Assembly: GCA_046724435.1 (NCBI GenBank)
Contig: JBKOWN010000149.1
Coordinates: forward strand, 1-13,874
Length of the DNA stretch: 13,874 nt
DNA from: JALZAA01 sp046724435
GTDB lineage: Bacteria; Actinomycetota; Acidimicrobiia; IMCC26256; JACDBD01
Reading direction: 5' to 3'
Shown: positions 1 through 6,641 of the stretch, one piece after another
Numbering within the stretch: the stretch's first letter is position 1
How the letters are laid out: each line of letters starts with the position of its first letter
Translations under genes and position numbers: made by a program
Notes under the pieces: model-generated
What the model was told of the DNA's origin: nothing
The model's input: the letters and a program-made list of their open reading frames with translations, nothing else
Databases searched by the model: none

Positions 1-1648
1 GCGCGTCAAGGCCGGCGACGCCGGCGCGCTCGTTGTCGTCGCCGACGCGCTCCCAGCTGATGCACGCGCGCCGGCCGCGGTGCCGGCCGGTACGCGCCCT
101 CTCGTCGAGTGCGTGCGGGCGCGCCGACCCGGCCTCGACGCGGTGCTCGCGCGGCTCCTCGCCGGGAGCGTGCTCGTGGAGGGCGGATGGCGCGCGGCAC
201 TCGACACCGTTCTCGCCCACCCCGACGTCGTCGTGGTCACCACCGACGGCGACCGGCTCGGCGGTACGGGACCGTGGCGCTTCGGCGGCGGGACGACGGC
301 GGCGGCGGTGACGCAGGCGGCGCTCGACGACGCCGCCACCGAAGCCGCGGCGGGCGAGACCGCCCGCACCGCCGCGCAGACTGCTCGGACCGAGGCGGCC
401 GCGCGCCTTGACGCTGCCCGCGCCCGTCGACGCGACGCGCAGGCCGCGCGCGATGTCGCCATGGCCGAGCTCGACCGGCGCACGACCACGGTCGCCGCCA
501 TGCGCCGCGACCTCGAAATGCGCGTCGCCACCCTCGCCGAGCGGTGGGCCGTGCTGACCCGACGGCTCGAGGGCGTCGACGCCCGGCTGTCGGACCGCGA
601 CGCGGCCGAGCACGCCGAAGCCGAGCAGCGGCGCGCCGCGCTCTCCGGCCGCCAGCGCTCGTACCGGGAGGTCGAAGAGCGCCTGACAGCGTTGTTGTCC
701 GAGGTCGAGGCGATCCACGACCGGCTCCGTGAGCGGAGGCGGCGCCAGTCGGAGGCGGCGCGCTCGTCGGGCGAGCGCCTCGACGCGCTCCGGGCCGAAC
801 GGGCGACGCTCGAGCAGGAGGGCGCGGAGACCCGCGAGAAGCTCAACCGGGCCGAGATCGACGAGGCCGAGACGCGCATGCGGCTAGACAACGCGATCGA
901 GAAGCTGCGCACCGACTTCGACTGCGAGCCCGCGGTCGCCCTCGACGCGCCCCAGCCCGAGGTCCCCGAGGGCACGACGCTCGCCGGCCGCGCCCGCGAG
1001 CTCGAGCGCGAACTGCGGATGCTCGGCCCGATCAACCCGTTGGCGCTCCAGGAGCACGATGCGCTGGCCGAACGCCACACGTTCCTCCAGCAGCAGCTGG
1101 ACGACGTGAAGGAGAGCCGGCGCGAGCTGTTGCGCGTGATCCGGGCCGTCGACCGCGAGATCGTGAGCGTGTTCCAGACCGCGTTCGAAGACGTCAGCGA
1201 TCACTTCTCGGCGTTGTTCGCGACGCTGTTCCCCGGCGGTGCAGGCCGGGTCTTCCTCACCGAGCCCGACGACGTGCTCAACACCGGGATCGAGATCGAA
1301 GCACGCCCGTCGGGCAAGAACGTGCGTCGACTGTCTCTGCTCTCGGGTGGCGAACGTTCGCTCACGGCGCTCGCGTTCCTGTTCGCGGTGTTCCGGGCGC
1401 GCCCGTCGCCCTTCTATCTGCTCGACGAAGTCGAAGCCGCGCTCGACGACGTCAACCTCCACCGCTTCCTCGACCTCGTAGACGAATTCCGCAACGAGGC
1501 GCAGCTGGTGATCGTCACGCACCAGAAGCGCACGATGGAGGCGGGCGACCTTCTCTACGGCGTCTCGATGCCGCCCGGCGGTTCCAGCAAGGTCGTCAGC
1601 CAGCGGGTGGAGGAGGCCATGCGGAACGCGGAGCCGGCACCCGCCTGA
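1..1648 (+). CDS. smc: Chromosome partition protein SMC, C-terminal part (5' truncated by window)
   Basis: The reading frame is open from the first full codon at position 2, so the gene begins upstream; about 548 residues are present. The first ~110 residues resemble the SMC hinge, which mediates dimerisation. They are followed by about 220 Glu/Arg/Ala-rich residues with heptad character, the returning coiled-coil arm. The C-terminal ATPase head begins near the LGPINPLA motif. It has the ABC signature LSGGE (about residues 447-451), a Walker B of the form FYLLDE (471-476) followed by EAALDD, and an H-loop VTHQK (His507). The Walker A half must lie upstream of the window. SMC with ScpA/ScpB loops and compacts the chromosome. 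smc next to ftsY and ffh is a common actinobacterial arrangement; here an MscS gene intervenes. A perfect GC hairpin lies 18 bp after the stop. Identity is certain; only the missing N-terminal half is unseen. Confidence 0.97.
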   Translation, partial: RVKAGDAGALVVVADALPADARAPAAVPAGTRPLVECVRARRPGLDAVLARLLAGSVLVEGGWRAALDTVLAHPDVVVVTTDGDRLGGTGPWRFGGGTTAAAVTQAALDDAATEAAAGETARTAAQTARTEAAARLDAARARRRDAQAARDVAMAELDRRTTTVAAMRRDLEMRVATLAERWAVLTRRLEGVDARLSDRDAAEHAEAEQRRAALSGRQRSYREVEERLTALLSEVEAIHDRLRERRRRQSEAARSSGERLDALRAERATLEQEGAETREKLNRAEIDEAETRMRLDNAIEKLRTDFDCEPAVALDAPQPEVPEGTTLAGRARELERELRMLGPINPLALQEHDALAERHTFLQQQLDDVKESRRELLRVIRAVDREIVSVFQTAFEDVSDHFSALFATLFPGGAGRVFLTEPDDVLNTGIEIEARPSGKNVRRLSLLSGGERSLTALAFLFAVFRARPSPFYLLDEVEAALDDVNLHRFLDLVDEFRNEAQLVIVTHQKRTMEAGDLLYGVSMPPGGSSKVVSQRVEEAMRNAEPAPA

Positions 1649-1666
1649 CGCGACCGATCGAGGACT

Positions 1667-1687
1667 CCGGGCCGATCGGCGGCCCGG
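1667..1687 (+). terminator. GC hairpin after smc, terminator-like
   Basis: Perfect 7-bp inverted repeat CCGGGCC-N7-GGCCCGG, starting 18 nt after the smc stop. No T tract follows, so if it ends smc transcription it would be of the U-poor kind often proposed for high-GC actinobacteria. It sits just upstream of the mscS -10-like hexamer, which fits a transcription-unit boundary. Confidence 0.5.
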
Positions 1688-1694
1688 CCGGCGG

Positions 1695-1700
1695 TAGCTT
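1695..1700 (+). promoter_or_regulatory. -10-like hexamer TAGCTT of a probable leaderless mscS promoter
   Basis: TAGCTT is separated from the mscS ATG by 8 nt. That spacing would put the transcription start at or next to the start codon, as in leaderless mRNAs, which are common in actinobacteria. There is no Shine-Dalgarno sequence before this ATG, which agrees. No convincing -35 hexamer is visible. Confidence 0.5.
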
Positions 1701-1708
1701 CGGCGGAC

Positions 1709-2794
1709 ATGTCTGCTCTCGCGCTGCTCCCGGCGGCGGCGTCCGTGCATTCCCAGGTGAGCCCCGAGACCCAGGTGTGCGGGGCACGCGGTCAGCGGTC
1801 GTGGCTCTGCTCGACGGTGTTCCGAGTCACCGACAACGACCGTGCCGCCGAGATCGCCGACGCCTTCGCCAAGCCGCTGCGCGTCGTGCTCATCCTGCTC
1901 GTCGCATGGATCGCCACCCAGCTCGTCGGTCGAATCATTCGGCGCATCCTCGCCACGCCGCCCCGGCGCAAGGCCAAGGACGACAAACCGAAGAAGATGC
2001 CGTTCGGCTTCATCGACACGGGCGGAGCGACGAGTGCGCGTCGCGTGCAACGGGCCAAGACGATGGCCGACGTCCTCGGCAGGCTCGCCAACGCCCTCAT
2101 CTGGGGGATCGCGATCCTCGTCGTCCTGGGCGAGCTCGGGATCAACCTCGCACCGCTGATCGCCGGCGCCGGCGTGCTCGGGATCGCGCTCGGCTTCGGC
2201 GCTCAGACCCTGGTGCGCGACTTCCTCTCCGGGTTCTTCATGCTCGTCGAGGACCAATTCGGCGTGGGCGACGTCATCGACGTCGGCGGAGCCGTCGGCG
2301 GCTCCGGCGGCGGGGTCAGTGGCACGGTCGAAGGCGTGAGCCTGCGCACGACTCGCCTGCGCGACGTCGAGGGCGTCGTCTGGCACGTCCCGAACGGAGA
2401 GATCAAGCGGGTGGGGAACAAGTCGCAGCAGTGGTCGCGCGCGCTGTTGGACATCGACGTCGATCGCGACACCGATGTCGCCAGCGCCATCCGCGTGATC
2501 AAGGAGACCGCCGACGCGATGTGGCGCGAGGAGGGCTGGCGCGACGCCGTCCTCACAGAGCCCGACGTTTGGGGGGTCGAGGAGCTCGGCGCCCAGAGCA
2601 TGAAGATCCGGCTCGTCGTCCAGACCCTTCCGCTCGAGCAGTGGCGGGTGGCTCGGGAACTCCGGGCGCGCATCAAGGCGGCCCTCGACGAGGCCGGGAT
2701 CGAAACCCCGCGCGACACGATCACGTACCGCCGCGGCGATCCGCCGCCCGTCGCCGAAGAAGGCCCGGCCGGTGGCGCCGGGAGCGACCGGTAG
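1709..2794 (+). CDS. MscS-family small-conductance mechanosensitive ion channel
   Basis: The 361-residue protein fits the MscS family, inner-membrane channels that open under membrane tension to release solutes during hypo-osmotic shock. One membrane helix lies at about 55-77. A charged linker rich in Lys and Arg follows (85-120). A second helix lies at about 127-143, then the pore-lining Gly/Ala-rich helix (GAGVLGIALGFGAQTLVRDF, 153-172) that is the family hallmark. After it come the beta domain (GVGDVID ... VEGVSLRTTRLRD ... VPNGEI) and the alpha/beta cytoplasmic vestibule. The N-terminal ~50 residues carry two cysteines (24 and 34) that could be extracytoplasmic. The ATG at 1709 is preferred because a -10-like TAGCTT lies 8 nt upstream; GTG 1757 and GTG 1817 are alternatives. 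The stop TAG opens another -10-like hexamer for ftsY. An MscS gene between smc and ftsY is not the usual order. Confidence 0.93.
   Translation: MSALALLPAAASVHSQVSPETQVCGARGQRSWLCSTVFRVTDNDRAAEIADAFAKPLRVVLILLVAWIATQLVGRIIRRILATPPRRKAKDDKPKKMPFGFIDTGGATSARRVQRAKTMADVLGRLANALIWGIAILVVLGELGINLAPLIAGAGVLGIALGFGAQTLVRDFLSGFFMLVEDQFGVGDVIDVGGAVGGSGGGVSGTVEGVSLRTTRLRDVEGVVWHVPNGEIKRVGNKSQQWSRALLDIDVDRDTDVASAIRVIKETADAMWREEGWRDAVLTEPDVWGVEELGAQSMKIRLVVQTLPLEQWRVARELRARIKAALDEAGIETPRDTITYRRGDPPPVAEEGPAGGAGSDR
2764..2782 (+). terminator. GC hairpin in the 3' end of mscS, weak terminator candidate
   Basis: Perfect 6-bp inverted repeat CCCGGC-N7-GCCGGG ending 9 nt before the mscS stop. No T tract follows. 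Its position just ahead of the ftsY promoter-like hexamer parallels the hairpin-then-TAGnnT order seen before mscS. Chance formation in GC-rich coding DNA cannot be excluded. Confidence 0.25.
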
Positions 2795-2797
2795 GCT
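2792..2797 (+). promoter_or_regulatory. -10-like hexamer TAGGCT overlapping the mscS stop, ftsY promoter candidate
   Basis: The TAG stop of mscS is the first half of TAGGCT, preceded by GACCGG exactly as at the trmD/rplS junction. A transcription start about 7 nt downstream would give a leader of roughly 30 nt before the ftsY GTG. No clear -35 element is visible. Confidence 0.4.
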
Positions 2798-2835
2798 CCG
2801 CCGGCTGCCCGACGACCCCGACGAACGCGACTGCT

Positions 2836-3903
2836 GTGTCTCCCACCCTCGCCGCCGTGCTCCTCATCGGCATCTTCGTCCTCGCCGCCGTGCTCATCTG
2901 GCTCGGGCTCGGGTTGGCGCGCCGCGCCCAGCGGATCGAGGAAGCAGGCCCTCCCGCGGAGCCGGCCGAGCCGGCCGAACCCGGCGGCGTCGCGGCGCCA
3001 CCACGGCCGCCGCGGCTGCGCGACCGCCTCGGCAAGACGCGCGCCGTTCTCTCCCGGTCGCTCGGCGCGCTCGCCGGGCGGCGCACGATCGACGATGAAG
3101 CCTGGGACAGCATCGAGGAGGCACTGCTCGTCGCCGACGTCGGCGTGGCGACCACCTCGCGCCTGCTCGACGAGCTGCGGGCGCGGGCAGCCGCGGCGCG
3201 GGTGGACGACCCCGAGGAGCTCGTCACGCTCTTGCGCGAGGAGATCGTCGAAGATCTTTCGGGTGTCGACCGGTCGCTGCACCACGCGTCGGACGGTACG
3301 ACGGTGTGGCTGTTCGTCGGCGTGAACGGGACGGGCAAGACGACGACGATCGCGAAGCTCGCACAGCGCGAGATCGACGAGGGGCACCCGGCGCTGATGG
3401 CGGCAGCGGACACGTTTCGGGCCGCCGCCGCCGACCAGCTGACGCTCTGGGCGGAGCGCGTCGGAGCCGACGTGGTGCGGGGACAGGAGGGCGCCGATCC
3501 CGGCTCCGTCGTCTTCGACGCGGTGGACGCGGCGGCTGGGCGAGGTGCCGGCGTCGTGCTCGTCGATACCGCGGGGCGCATGCACACCAGGGTCAACCTC
3601 ATGGAAGAGCTCAAGAAGATCCGCCGCATCGCCGAGCGGACGCCGGGCGCGCCGCAGGAGGTGCTGCTCGTCATCGACGCAACCACCGGACAGAACGGCC
3701 TGGCGCAGGCGCGCGAGTTCGCGGAGGCCGTCGGCGTGACCGGCGTCGTGCTGACCAAGCTCGACGGCACGGCGAAGGGCGGCGTCGTCCTGGCGATCGA
3801 GGTGGACCTCGGCATTCCCGTGAAGCTGATCGGTGTGGGCGAGGCGAGCGAGGACCTCGTGCCGTTCGAGCCCGCGGAGTTCGTGGGCGCGCTGTTCGCA
3901 TAG
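2836..3903 (+). CDS. ftsY: Signal recognition particle receptor FtsY
   Basis: The 355-residue SRP GTPase acts at the cytoplasmic membrane, docking Ffh-ribosome-nascent chain complexes and delivering them to the translocon. The GTG at 2836 is chosen because it places a hydrophobic membrane helix at residues 5-28, as in other actinobacterial FtsY proteins. A Pro/Ala/Glu linker with a tandem PAE repeat follows, then the helical N domain (about 60-145). G-domain motifs are all intact: G1 GVNGTGKTT (162-170), G2 DTFRAAA (192-198), G3 DTAGR (244-248), G4 TKLDG (307-311) and GVGE near the end. The acidic A domain of enterobacterial FtsY is absent and the membrane helix presumably replaces it. No Shine-Dalgarno sequence is evident. 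The upstream gap to mscS is 41 bp. The stop TAG begins another TAGnnT hexamer (TAGCTT, 3901-3906). Confidence 0.96.
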   Translation: MSPTLAAVLLIGIFVLAAVLIWLGLGLARRAQRIEEAGPPAEPAEPAEPGGVAAPPRPPRLRDRLGKTRAVLSRSLGALAGRRTIDDEAWDSIEEALLVADVGVATTSRLLDELRARAAAARVDDPEELVTLLREEIVEDLSGVDRSLHHASDGTTVWLFVGVNGTGKTTTIAKLAQREIDEGHPALMAAADTFRAAAADQLTLWAERVGADVVRGQEGADPGSVVFDAVDAAAGRGAGVVLVDTAGRMHTRVNLMEELKKIRRIAERTPGAPQEVLLVIDATTGQNGLAQAREFAEAVGVTGVVLTKLDGTAKGGVVLAIEVDLGIPVKLIGVGEASEDLVPFEPAEFVGALFA

Positions 3904-3913
3904 CTTGGCGGCG

Positions 3914-3963
3914 ACGGCGGCTTTGCCGACCGGCGCCGCAGAGCCAGAGCTTGCGACGGCGCC
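3914..3963 (+). repeat. Structured intergenic repeat, copy A (ftsY-ffh gap)
   Basis: Positions 3914-3961 match 8484-8533 with 45 of 48 aligned bases identical and one 2-nt gap. The shared core words are GCTTTGCCG, CCGGCGCCGCAG and GAGCTTGCGACGGCG. This copy folds as a small CGGC-N6-GCCG hairpin, then a perfect 7-bp stem GGCGCCG/CGGCGCC (3932-3938 with 3957-3963) around an 18-nt loop. The stem ends directly against the ffh Shine-Dalgarno sequence. It does not continue the reading frame of ftsY. It could be a REP-like palindromic element, a terminator or a translation-tuning structure. Confidence 0.65.
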
Positions 3964-3971
3964 AAAGGAGG
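3964..3971 (+). promoter_or_regulatory. Strong ribosome binding site of ffh
   Basis: AAAGGAGG matches the anti-Shine-Dalgarno consensus and lies 6 nt before GTG 3978, which fixes the ffh start. It is the best ribosome binding site in the window. It abuts the 3' arm of the copy A hairpin, so the hairpin could affect access to it. Confidence 0.85.
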
Positions 3972-3977
3972 AATTGC

Positions 3978-5291
3978 GTGTTCGACGCCCTCGCTGACCG
4001 CTTCGACGGCATCTTCAAGGGGCTGCGCAGCCGCGGCCGTCTGAGCGACAAGGACATCGACGAGGTCGCGCGCGAGATCCGAGTCGCGCTGCTGGAAGCC
4101 GACGTCAACGTCGCGGTGGTCAAGTCGTTCATCAACCGGGTCAAGGAGCGGGCCCGTGGCGCCGAGGTCGCGAAGAGCCTGAGCCCCGCCCAGCAGGTGA
4201 TCAAGATCGTCCACGAGGAGCTCGTCACCACGCTCGGCGGTGAGACGGGCAAGCTCGCGATGAGCTCGAAGCCGCCGACGGTCGTGATGCTCGTCGGCTT
4301 GCAGGGCTCGGGGAAGACGACCGCCGCCGGCAAGCTCGCACGTCATCTCGTCGCCGAGGGACGCAAGCCGCTGCTGGTGGCCGCCGACCTCCAGCGGCCG
4401 GCTGCGGTCGAGCAGCTGCAAGTGCTCGGCCGGCGCATCGACGTGCCGGTCTTCTCCGAACCGACCGATCCGGTCAGAGTGGCGCGGGGCGCCCTCAAGG
4501 AAGCCGACCGCACCGGGCGCAACGTGGTGATCCTCGACACCGCGGGCCGGCTCCAGATCGACGACGAGCTCATGGGCGAGCTGCGTCGCATCCGCGCCAA
4601 GGCCGAGCCCGACGACACGTTGCTCGTCGTCGACGCGATGACAGGCCAGGAAGCCGTCAACGTCGCGGAGGCGTTCGACGACGCGGTCGGGCTCGACGGC
4701 GTGATCCTCACGAAGATCGACGGGGATGCACGCGGTGGCGCCGCGCTCTCGGTGAAGGAGGTGGTCGGCAAGCCGATTCTCTTCGCCGGGACGGGCGAGA
4801 AGCTCGACGACTTCGAGCCGTTCCACCCCGATCGCATGGCGAGCCGCATCCTCGGCATGGGCGACATGCTCACGCTCATCGAGAAGGCCGAGGCCGCCTT
4901 CGACGAGGAGGAGGCGGCGAAGGCGGAGAAGAAGCTGCGCAAGGGGCAGTTCACCCTCGAGGACTTCCTCGACCAGATGCAGCAGGTACGCAAGATGGGC
5001 CCGCTGCAGAACCTCGTCGGCATGATGCCCGGGCTGCCGAAGGAGGCTCGCGACGCCGAGGTCGACGAGTCGCAGCTCGGTCGGATCGAGGCGATAATCC
5101 GCTCCATGACGCCCGAAGAGCGGCGCAACCCGACGGTCATCAACGGCTCGCGTCGCCTCCGGATCGCCCGCGGCAGCGGCACGAGCACCCAGGACGTGAA
5201 CGGGATGCTCAAGCAGTTCAAGATGGTCCAGCAGATGATGCGTTCGGTGGCGAAAGGAAAGATGCCGCGGCTCCCGGTGCCCGGCCGCTGA
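3978..5291 (+). CDS. ffh: Signal recognition particle protein Ffh (SRP54)
   Basis: This 437-residue GTPase binds 4.5S RNA and signal sequences emerging from the ribosome, and pairs with FtsY encoded just upstream. The N domain spans about residues 1-95. G-domain motifs are G1 GLQGSGKTT (107-115), DLQRPAA, DTAGR (187-191) and TKIDG (245-249), all intact. The Met-rich M domain follows (about 295-437), with the QMQQVRKMGP segment, many methionines for signal-peptide binding, and the RNA-binding SRRLRIARGSG helix-loop (391-401). The GTG start is fixed by the AAAGGAGG site 6 nt upstream. An in-frame extension upstream runs through ftsY in another frame and is spurious. Length is normal for the family and nothing is missing. 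No SRP RNA gene was recognised in the window. Confidence 0.97.
   Translation: MFDALADRFDGIFKGLRSRGRLSDKDIDEVAREIRVALLEADVNVAVVKSFINRVKERARGAEVAKSLSPAQQVIKIVHEELVTTLGGETGKLAMSSKPPTVVMLVGLQGSGKTTAAGKLARHLVAEGRKPLLVAADLQRPAAVEQLQVLGRRIDVPVFSEPTDPVRVARGALKEADRTGRNVVILDTAGRLQIDDELMGELRRIRAKAEPDDTLLVVDAMTGQEAVNVAEAFDDAVGLDGVILTKIDGDARGGAALSVKEVVGKPILFAGTGEKLDDFEPFHPDRMASRILGMGDMLTLIEKAEAAFDEEEAAKAEKKLRKGQFTLEDFLDQMQQVRKMGPLQNLVGMMPGLPKEARDAEVDESQLGRIEAIIRSMTPEERRNPTVINGSRRLRIARGSGTSTQDVNGMLKQFKMVQQMMRSVAKGKMPRLPVPGR
5267..5288 (+). terminator. Possible hairpin at the 3' end of ffh
   Basis: GCGG-ctc-CCGG-tgc-CCGG-CCGC forms two 4-bp helices with a 3-nt bulge, ending at the base before the ffh stop codon. 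It lacks a T tract and the loop is only 3 nt, so it is a weak candidate. It lies just before the rpsP promoter-like hexamer. Confidence 0.25.
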
Positions 5292-5296
5292 CTCGC

Positions 5297-5302
5297 TAGC
5301 CT
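5297..5302 (+). promoter_or_regulatory. -10-like hexamer TAGCCT, rpsP operon promoter candidate
   Basis: TAGCCT lies 5 bp after the ffh stop and would start transcription near 5309, giving an rpsP leader of about 54 nt. It has the TAGnnT form seen before mscS, ftsY and rplS. No convincing -35 is visible. Confidence 0.45.
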
Positions 5303-5308
5303 GGTGCG

Positions 5309-5362
5309 TCCTACGGGTGTTCTCCCGGCGCCCGGATCCCAGCTCGAGAGGAACACCTCGAA
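5309..5362 (+). promoter_or_regulatory. rpsP 5' leader with two competing hairpins around the ribosome binding site
   Basis: GGTGTTC (5316-5322) is perfectly complementary to GAACACC (5351-5357), which overlaps the end of the Shine-Dalgarno sequence GAGAGGA (5346-5352). Alternatively TCGAG (5344-5348) can pair with CTCGA (5357-5361), which displays AGGA in its 8-nt loop. A small CGGG-N6-CCCG hairpin (5314-5327) competes with the first pairing. The arrangement would allow switching between hidden and exposed ribosome-binding sites, as in ribosomal-protein autoregulation. This is an inference from pairing only. Confidence 0.4.
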
Positions 5363-5806
5363 GTGTCCGTGAAGATCCGCCTGATGCGGATGGGCAAGAA
5401 GAAGCATCCGACGTACCGGGTGGTCGTCGCCGACTCGCGTTCGCCCCGCGACGGCCGCAACATCGAGACCATCGGTCACTACCGGCCCCGCCAGGACCCG
5501 TCGGGCTCCGACATCGACGGCGAGAAGGCACTGGCGTGGCTGCGGAAAGGCGCGCAGCCGACCGAGCAGGTCCAGAAGCTGCTGACGGTCTCGGGCGTCT
5601 GGGCGCAGTTCGAGTCCGAGAAGGGTGGTCGCGTCGACACGAAGCTCGCCCGCCGCCGCCTCGACGACCCGAAGGCAGCGGCGAAGAAGGCGACGACGGC
5701 CGAGGCTGCGGCGCCGGCGCCCGAGCCCGAGGCGACGTCGGCGGCCGCCGAGCCCGCAGCCGACGAGAGCGCGGGACACGTCGCCGAGGAGTCTGGCGAT
5801 GAGTGA
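5363..5806 (+). CDS. rpsP: Small ribosomal subunit protein bS16
   Basis: This 147-residue protein opens with the S16 signature (MSVKIRLMRMGKKKHPTYR) and keeps the conserved core to about residue 85 (VVVADSRSPRDGRNIETIGHYRP). S16 binds 16S rRNA early and assists 30S assembly. The core is followed by a long low-complexity tail (about 98-147) rich in Ala, Glu, Pro and Lys. Such tails are common on actinobacterial S16 and are presumably disordered. The GTG at 5363 is chosen to match the family N-terminus; GAGAGGA lies upstream. The stop TGA lies inside the khpA start region: khpA begins 8 nt before rpsP ends, suggesting translational coupling. It heads the rpsP-khpA-rimM-trmD-rplS operon. Confidence 0.97.
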   Translation: MSVKIRLMRMGKKKHPTYRVVVADSRSPRDGRNIETIGHYRPRQDPSGSDIDGEKALAWLRKGAQPTEQVQKLLTVSGVWAQFESEKGGRVDTKLARRRLDDPKAAAKKATTAEAAAPAPEPEATSAAAEPAADESAGHVAEESGDE

Positions 5807-6143
5807 CGACGCGATCAACCAGCGGGACGAAGTGCTGGACGACGAGCTCGACGACGAGGACGAGTACGACGACGAGATCGCGCCCGAAGGCAACCGGATC
5901 CTCGGCGCACGCGCTCGCGCGGTCGTCGAGCACGTCACCCGCAACGTCGCCGAAGAGCCCGACGCGGTCGAGATCGACGTGAGCGAGCGGCGCGACGACG
6001 TGCAGCTCCTCGTGCACGCAAGCCCGAGCGACATGGGGCGTCTCATCGGCAAGCGCGGCCGGGTCATCCAGGCGCTCCGACAGGTCGTCCGCGCCGCCGG
6101 CGCCGCCGAGGGCATCAAGGCCAACGTCGACGTCGTGGAGTAA
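5799..6143 (+). CDS. khpA: KH-domain RNA-binding protein KhpA (UPF0109) with acidic N-terminal extension
   Basis: The 114-residue protein carries a single KH domain of the KhpA type. The RNA-binding GxxG loop is GKRG (84-87) within MGRLIGKRGRVIQALR. KhpA proteins bind many RNAs, often as a heterodimer with KhpB, and affect cell division and translation. They are usually about 75-80 residues long. Here about 30 extra N-terminal residues are strongly acidic, with an Asp/Glu run around 13-27. The ATG overlaps the end of rpsP by 8 bp, so its ribosome binding site lies inside rpsP. Position between rpsP and rimM is standard for actinobacteria and Firmicutes. An internal start giving a standard-length protein is possible but none is well supported. 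Confidence 0.92.
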   Translation: MSDDAINQRDEVLDDELDDEDEYDDEIAPEGNRILGARARAVVEHVTRNVAEEPDAVEIDVSERRDDVQLLVHASPSDMGRLIGKRGRVIQALRQVVRAAGAAEGIKANVDVVE

Positions 6144-6150
6144 CCGGCTG

Positions 6151-6633
6151 TTGGCCGCGGCTGACCTCGAGCTGGGCCAGGTCGGTCGTCCGCACGGCCT
6201 CAAGGGTGAGGTCGTCGTCATGTTGAACAGCGACCGCCCCGAGCGAACCACGCCCGGCGCCGTCCTCCACGCCGGCGATCGCACGCTCGTCGTGGCGAGC
6301 GCCCGTCCGCACCAGGGCCGCTGGCTCGTCCGCTTCGAGGGCATCACCGATCGCAATGGCGCCGAGGAGCTGCGCGGCTCGACGCTGTCGGGCGAGCCTC
6401 TCGACGACCCGGGCGAGGGACGGATCTGGGTCCACGAGCTCGTCGGCGACGAAGTGCGCGACGTGAATGGGAACTTGCTCGGTCACGTCACCGAGGTCGA
6501 GGCGAACCCGGCGCACGACATTCTCGTCCTCGACGACGGCGCGCTCGTGCCGTACGTGTTCGTCGTCGAGCGGGAACCGGGAGTCCTGATCGTCGACCTC
6601 CCTGACGGGCTTCTCGACGTGAATCGCTCCTAA
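6151..6633 (+). CDS. rimM: Ribosome maturation factor RimM
   Basis: The 160-residue 30S assembly factor binds S19 and helps mature the 16S rRNA 3' head domain. The N-terminal barrel carries the conserved GRPHGLKGEV (12-21), and a C-terminal PRC-barrel domain begins near the IWVHELVGDEV segment. TTG 6151 is taken as start because it lies just before the conserved N-terminus, 7 bp after the khpA stop, with GGAG 10 nt upstream. No later start keeps the GRPHG motif. It sits between khpA and trmD as in most bacteria. Length is slightly short but within the family range. Confidence 0.94.
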   Translation: MAAADLELGQVGRPHGLKGEVVVMLNSDRPERTTPGAVLHAGDRTLVVASARPHQGRWLVRFEGITDRNGAEELRGSTLSGEPLDDPGEGRIWVHELVGDEVRDVNGNLLGHVTEVEANPAHDILVLDDGALVPYVFVVEREPGVLIVDLPDGLLDVNRS

Positions 6634-6641
6634 GAGTCGCC

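Noticed and set aside
884..2386. Minus-strand open frame of 500 codons opposite smc and mscS
   Set aside because: Antiparallel shadow in GC-rich DNA; it crosses two recognised genes and has biased His/Asp/Arg composition.
1777..2835. Upstream in-frame extension of ftsY
   Set aside because: It runs through mscS in a different frame and is Arg-rich. GTG 2836 gives a membrane-anchored FtsY of normal form.
3306..3977. Upstream in-frame extension of ffh
   Set aside because: It overlaps ftsY in another frame. The AAAGGAGG site and family N-terminus fix GTG 3978.
3904..3977. Possible 4.5S SRP RNA gene in the ftsY-ffh gap
   Set aside because: The gap is too short at 74 bp, lacks the conserved SRP RNA loop, and its sequence recurs at 8484-8533 as a repeat.
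2721..6356. Very long minus-strand open frame (about 1200 codons) opposite ftsY, ffh, rpsP and khpA
   Set aside because: It is a high-GC shadow of well-recognised plus-strand genes, with low-complexity Arg/Ser/Pro composition and no family resemblance.
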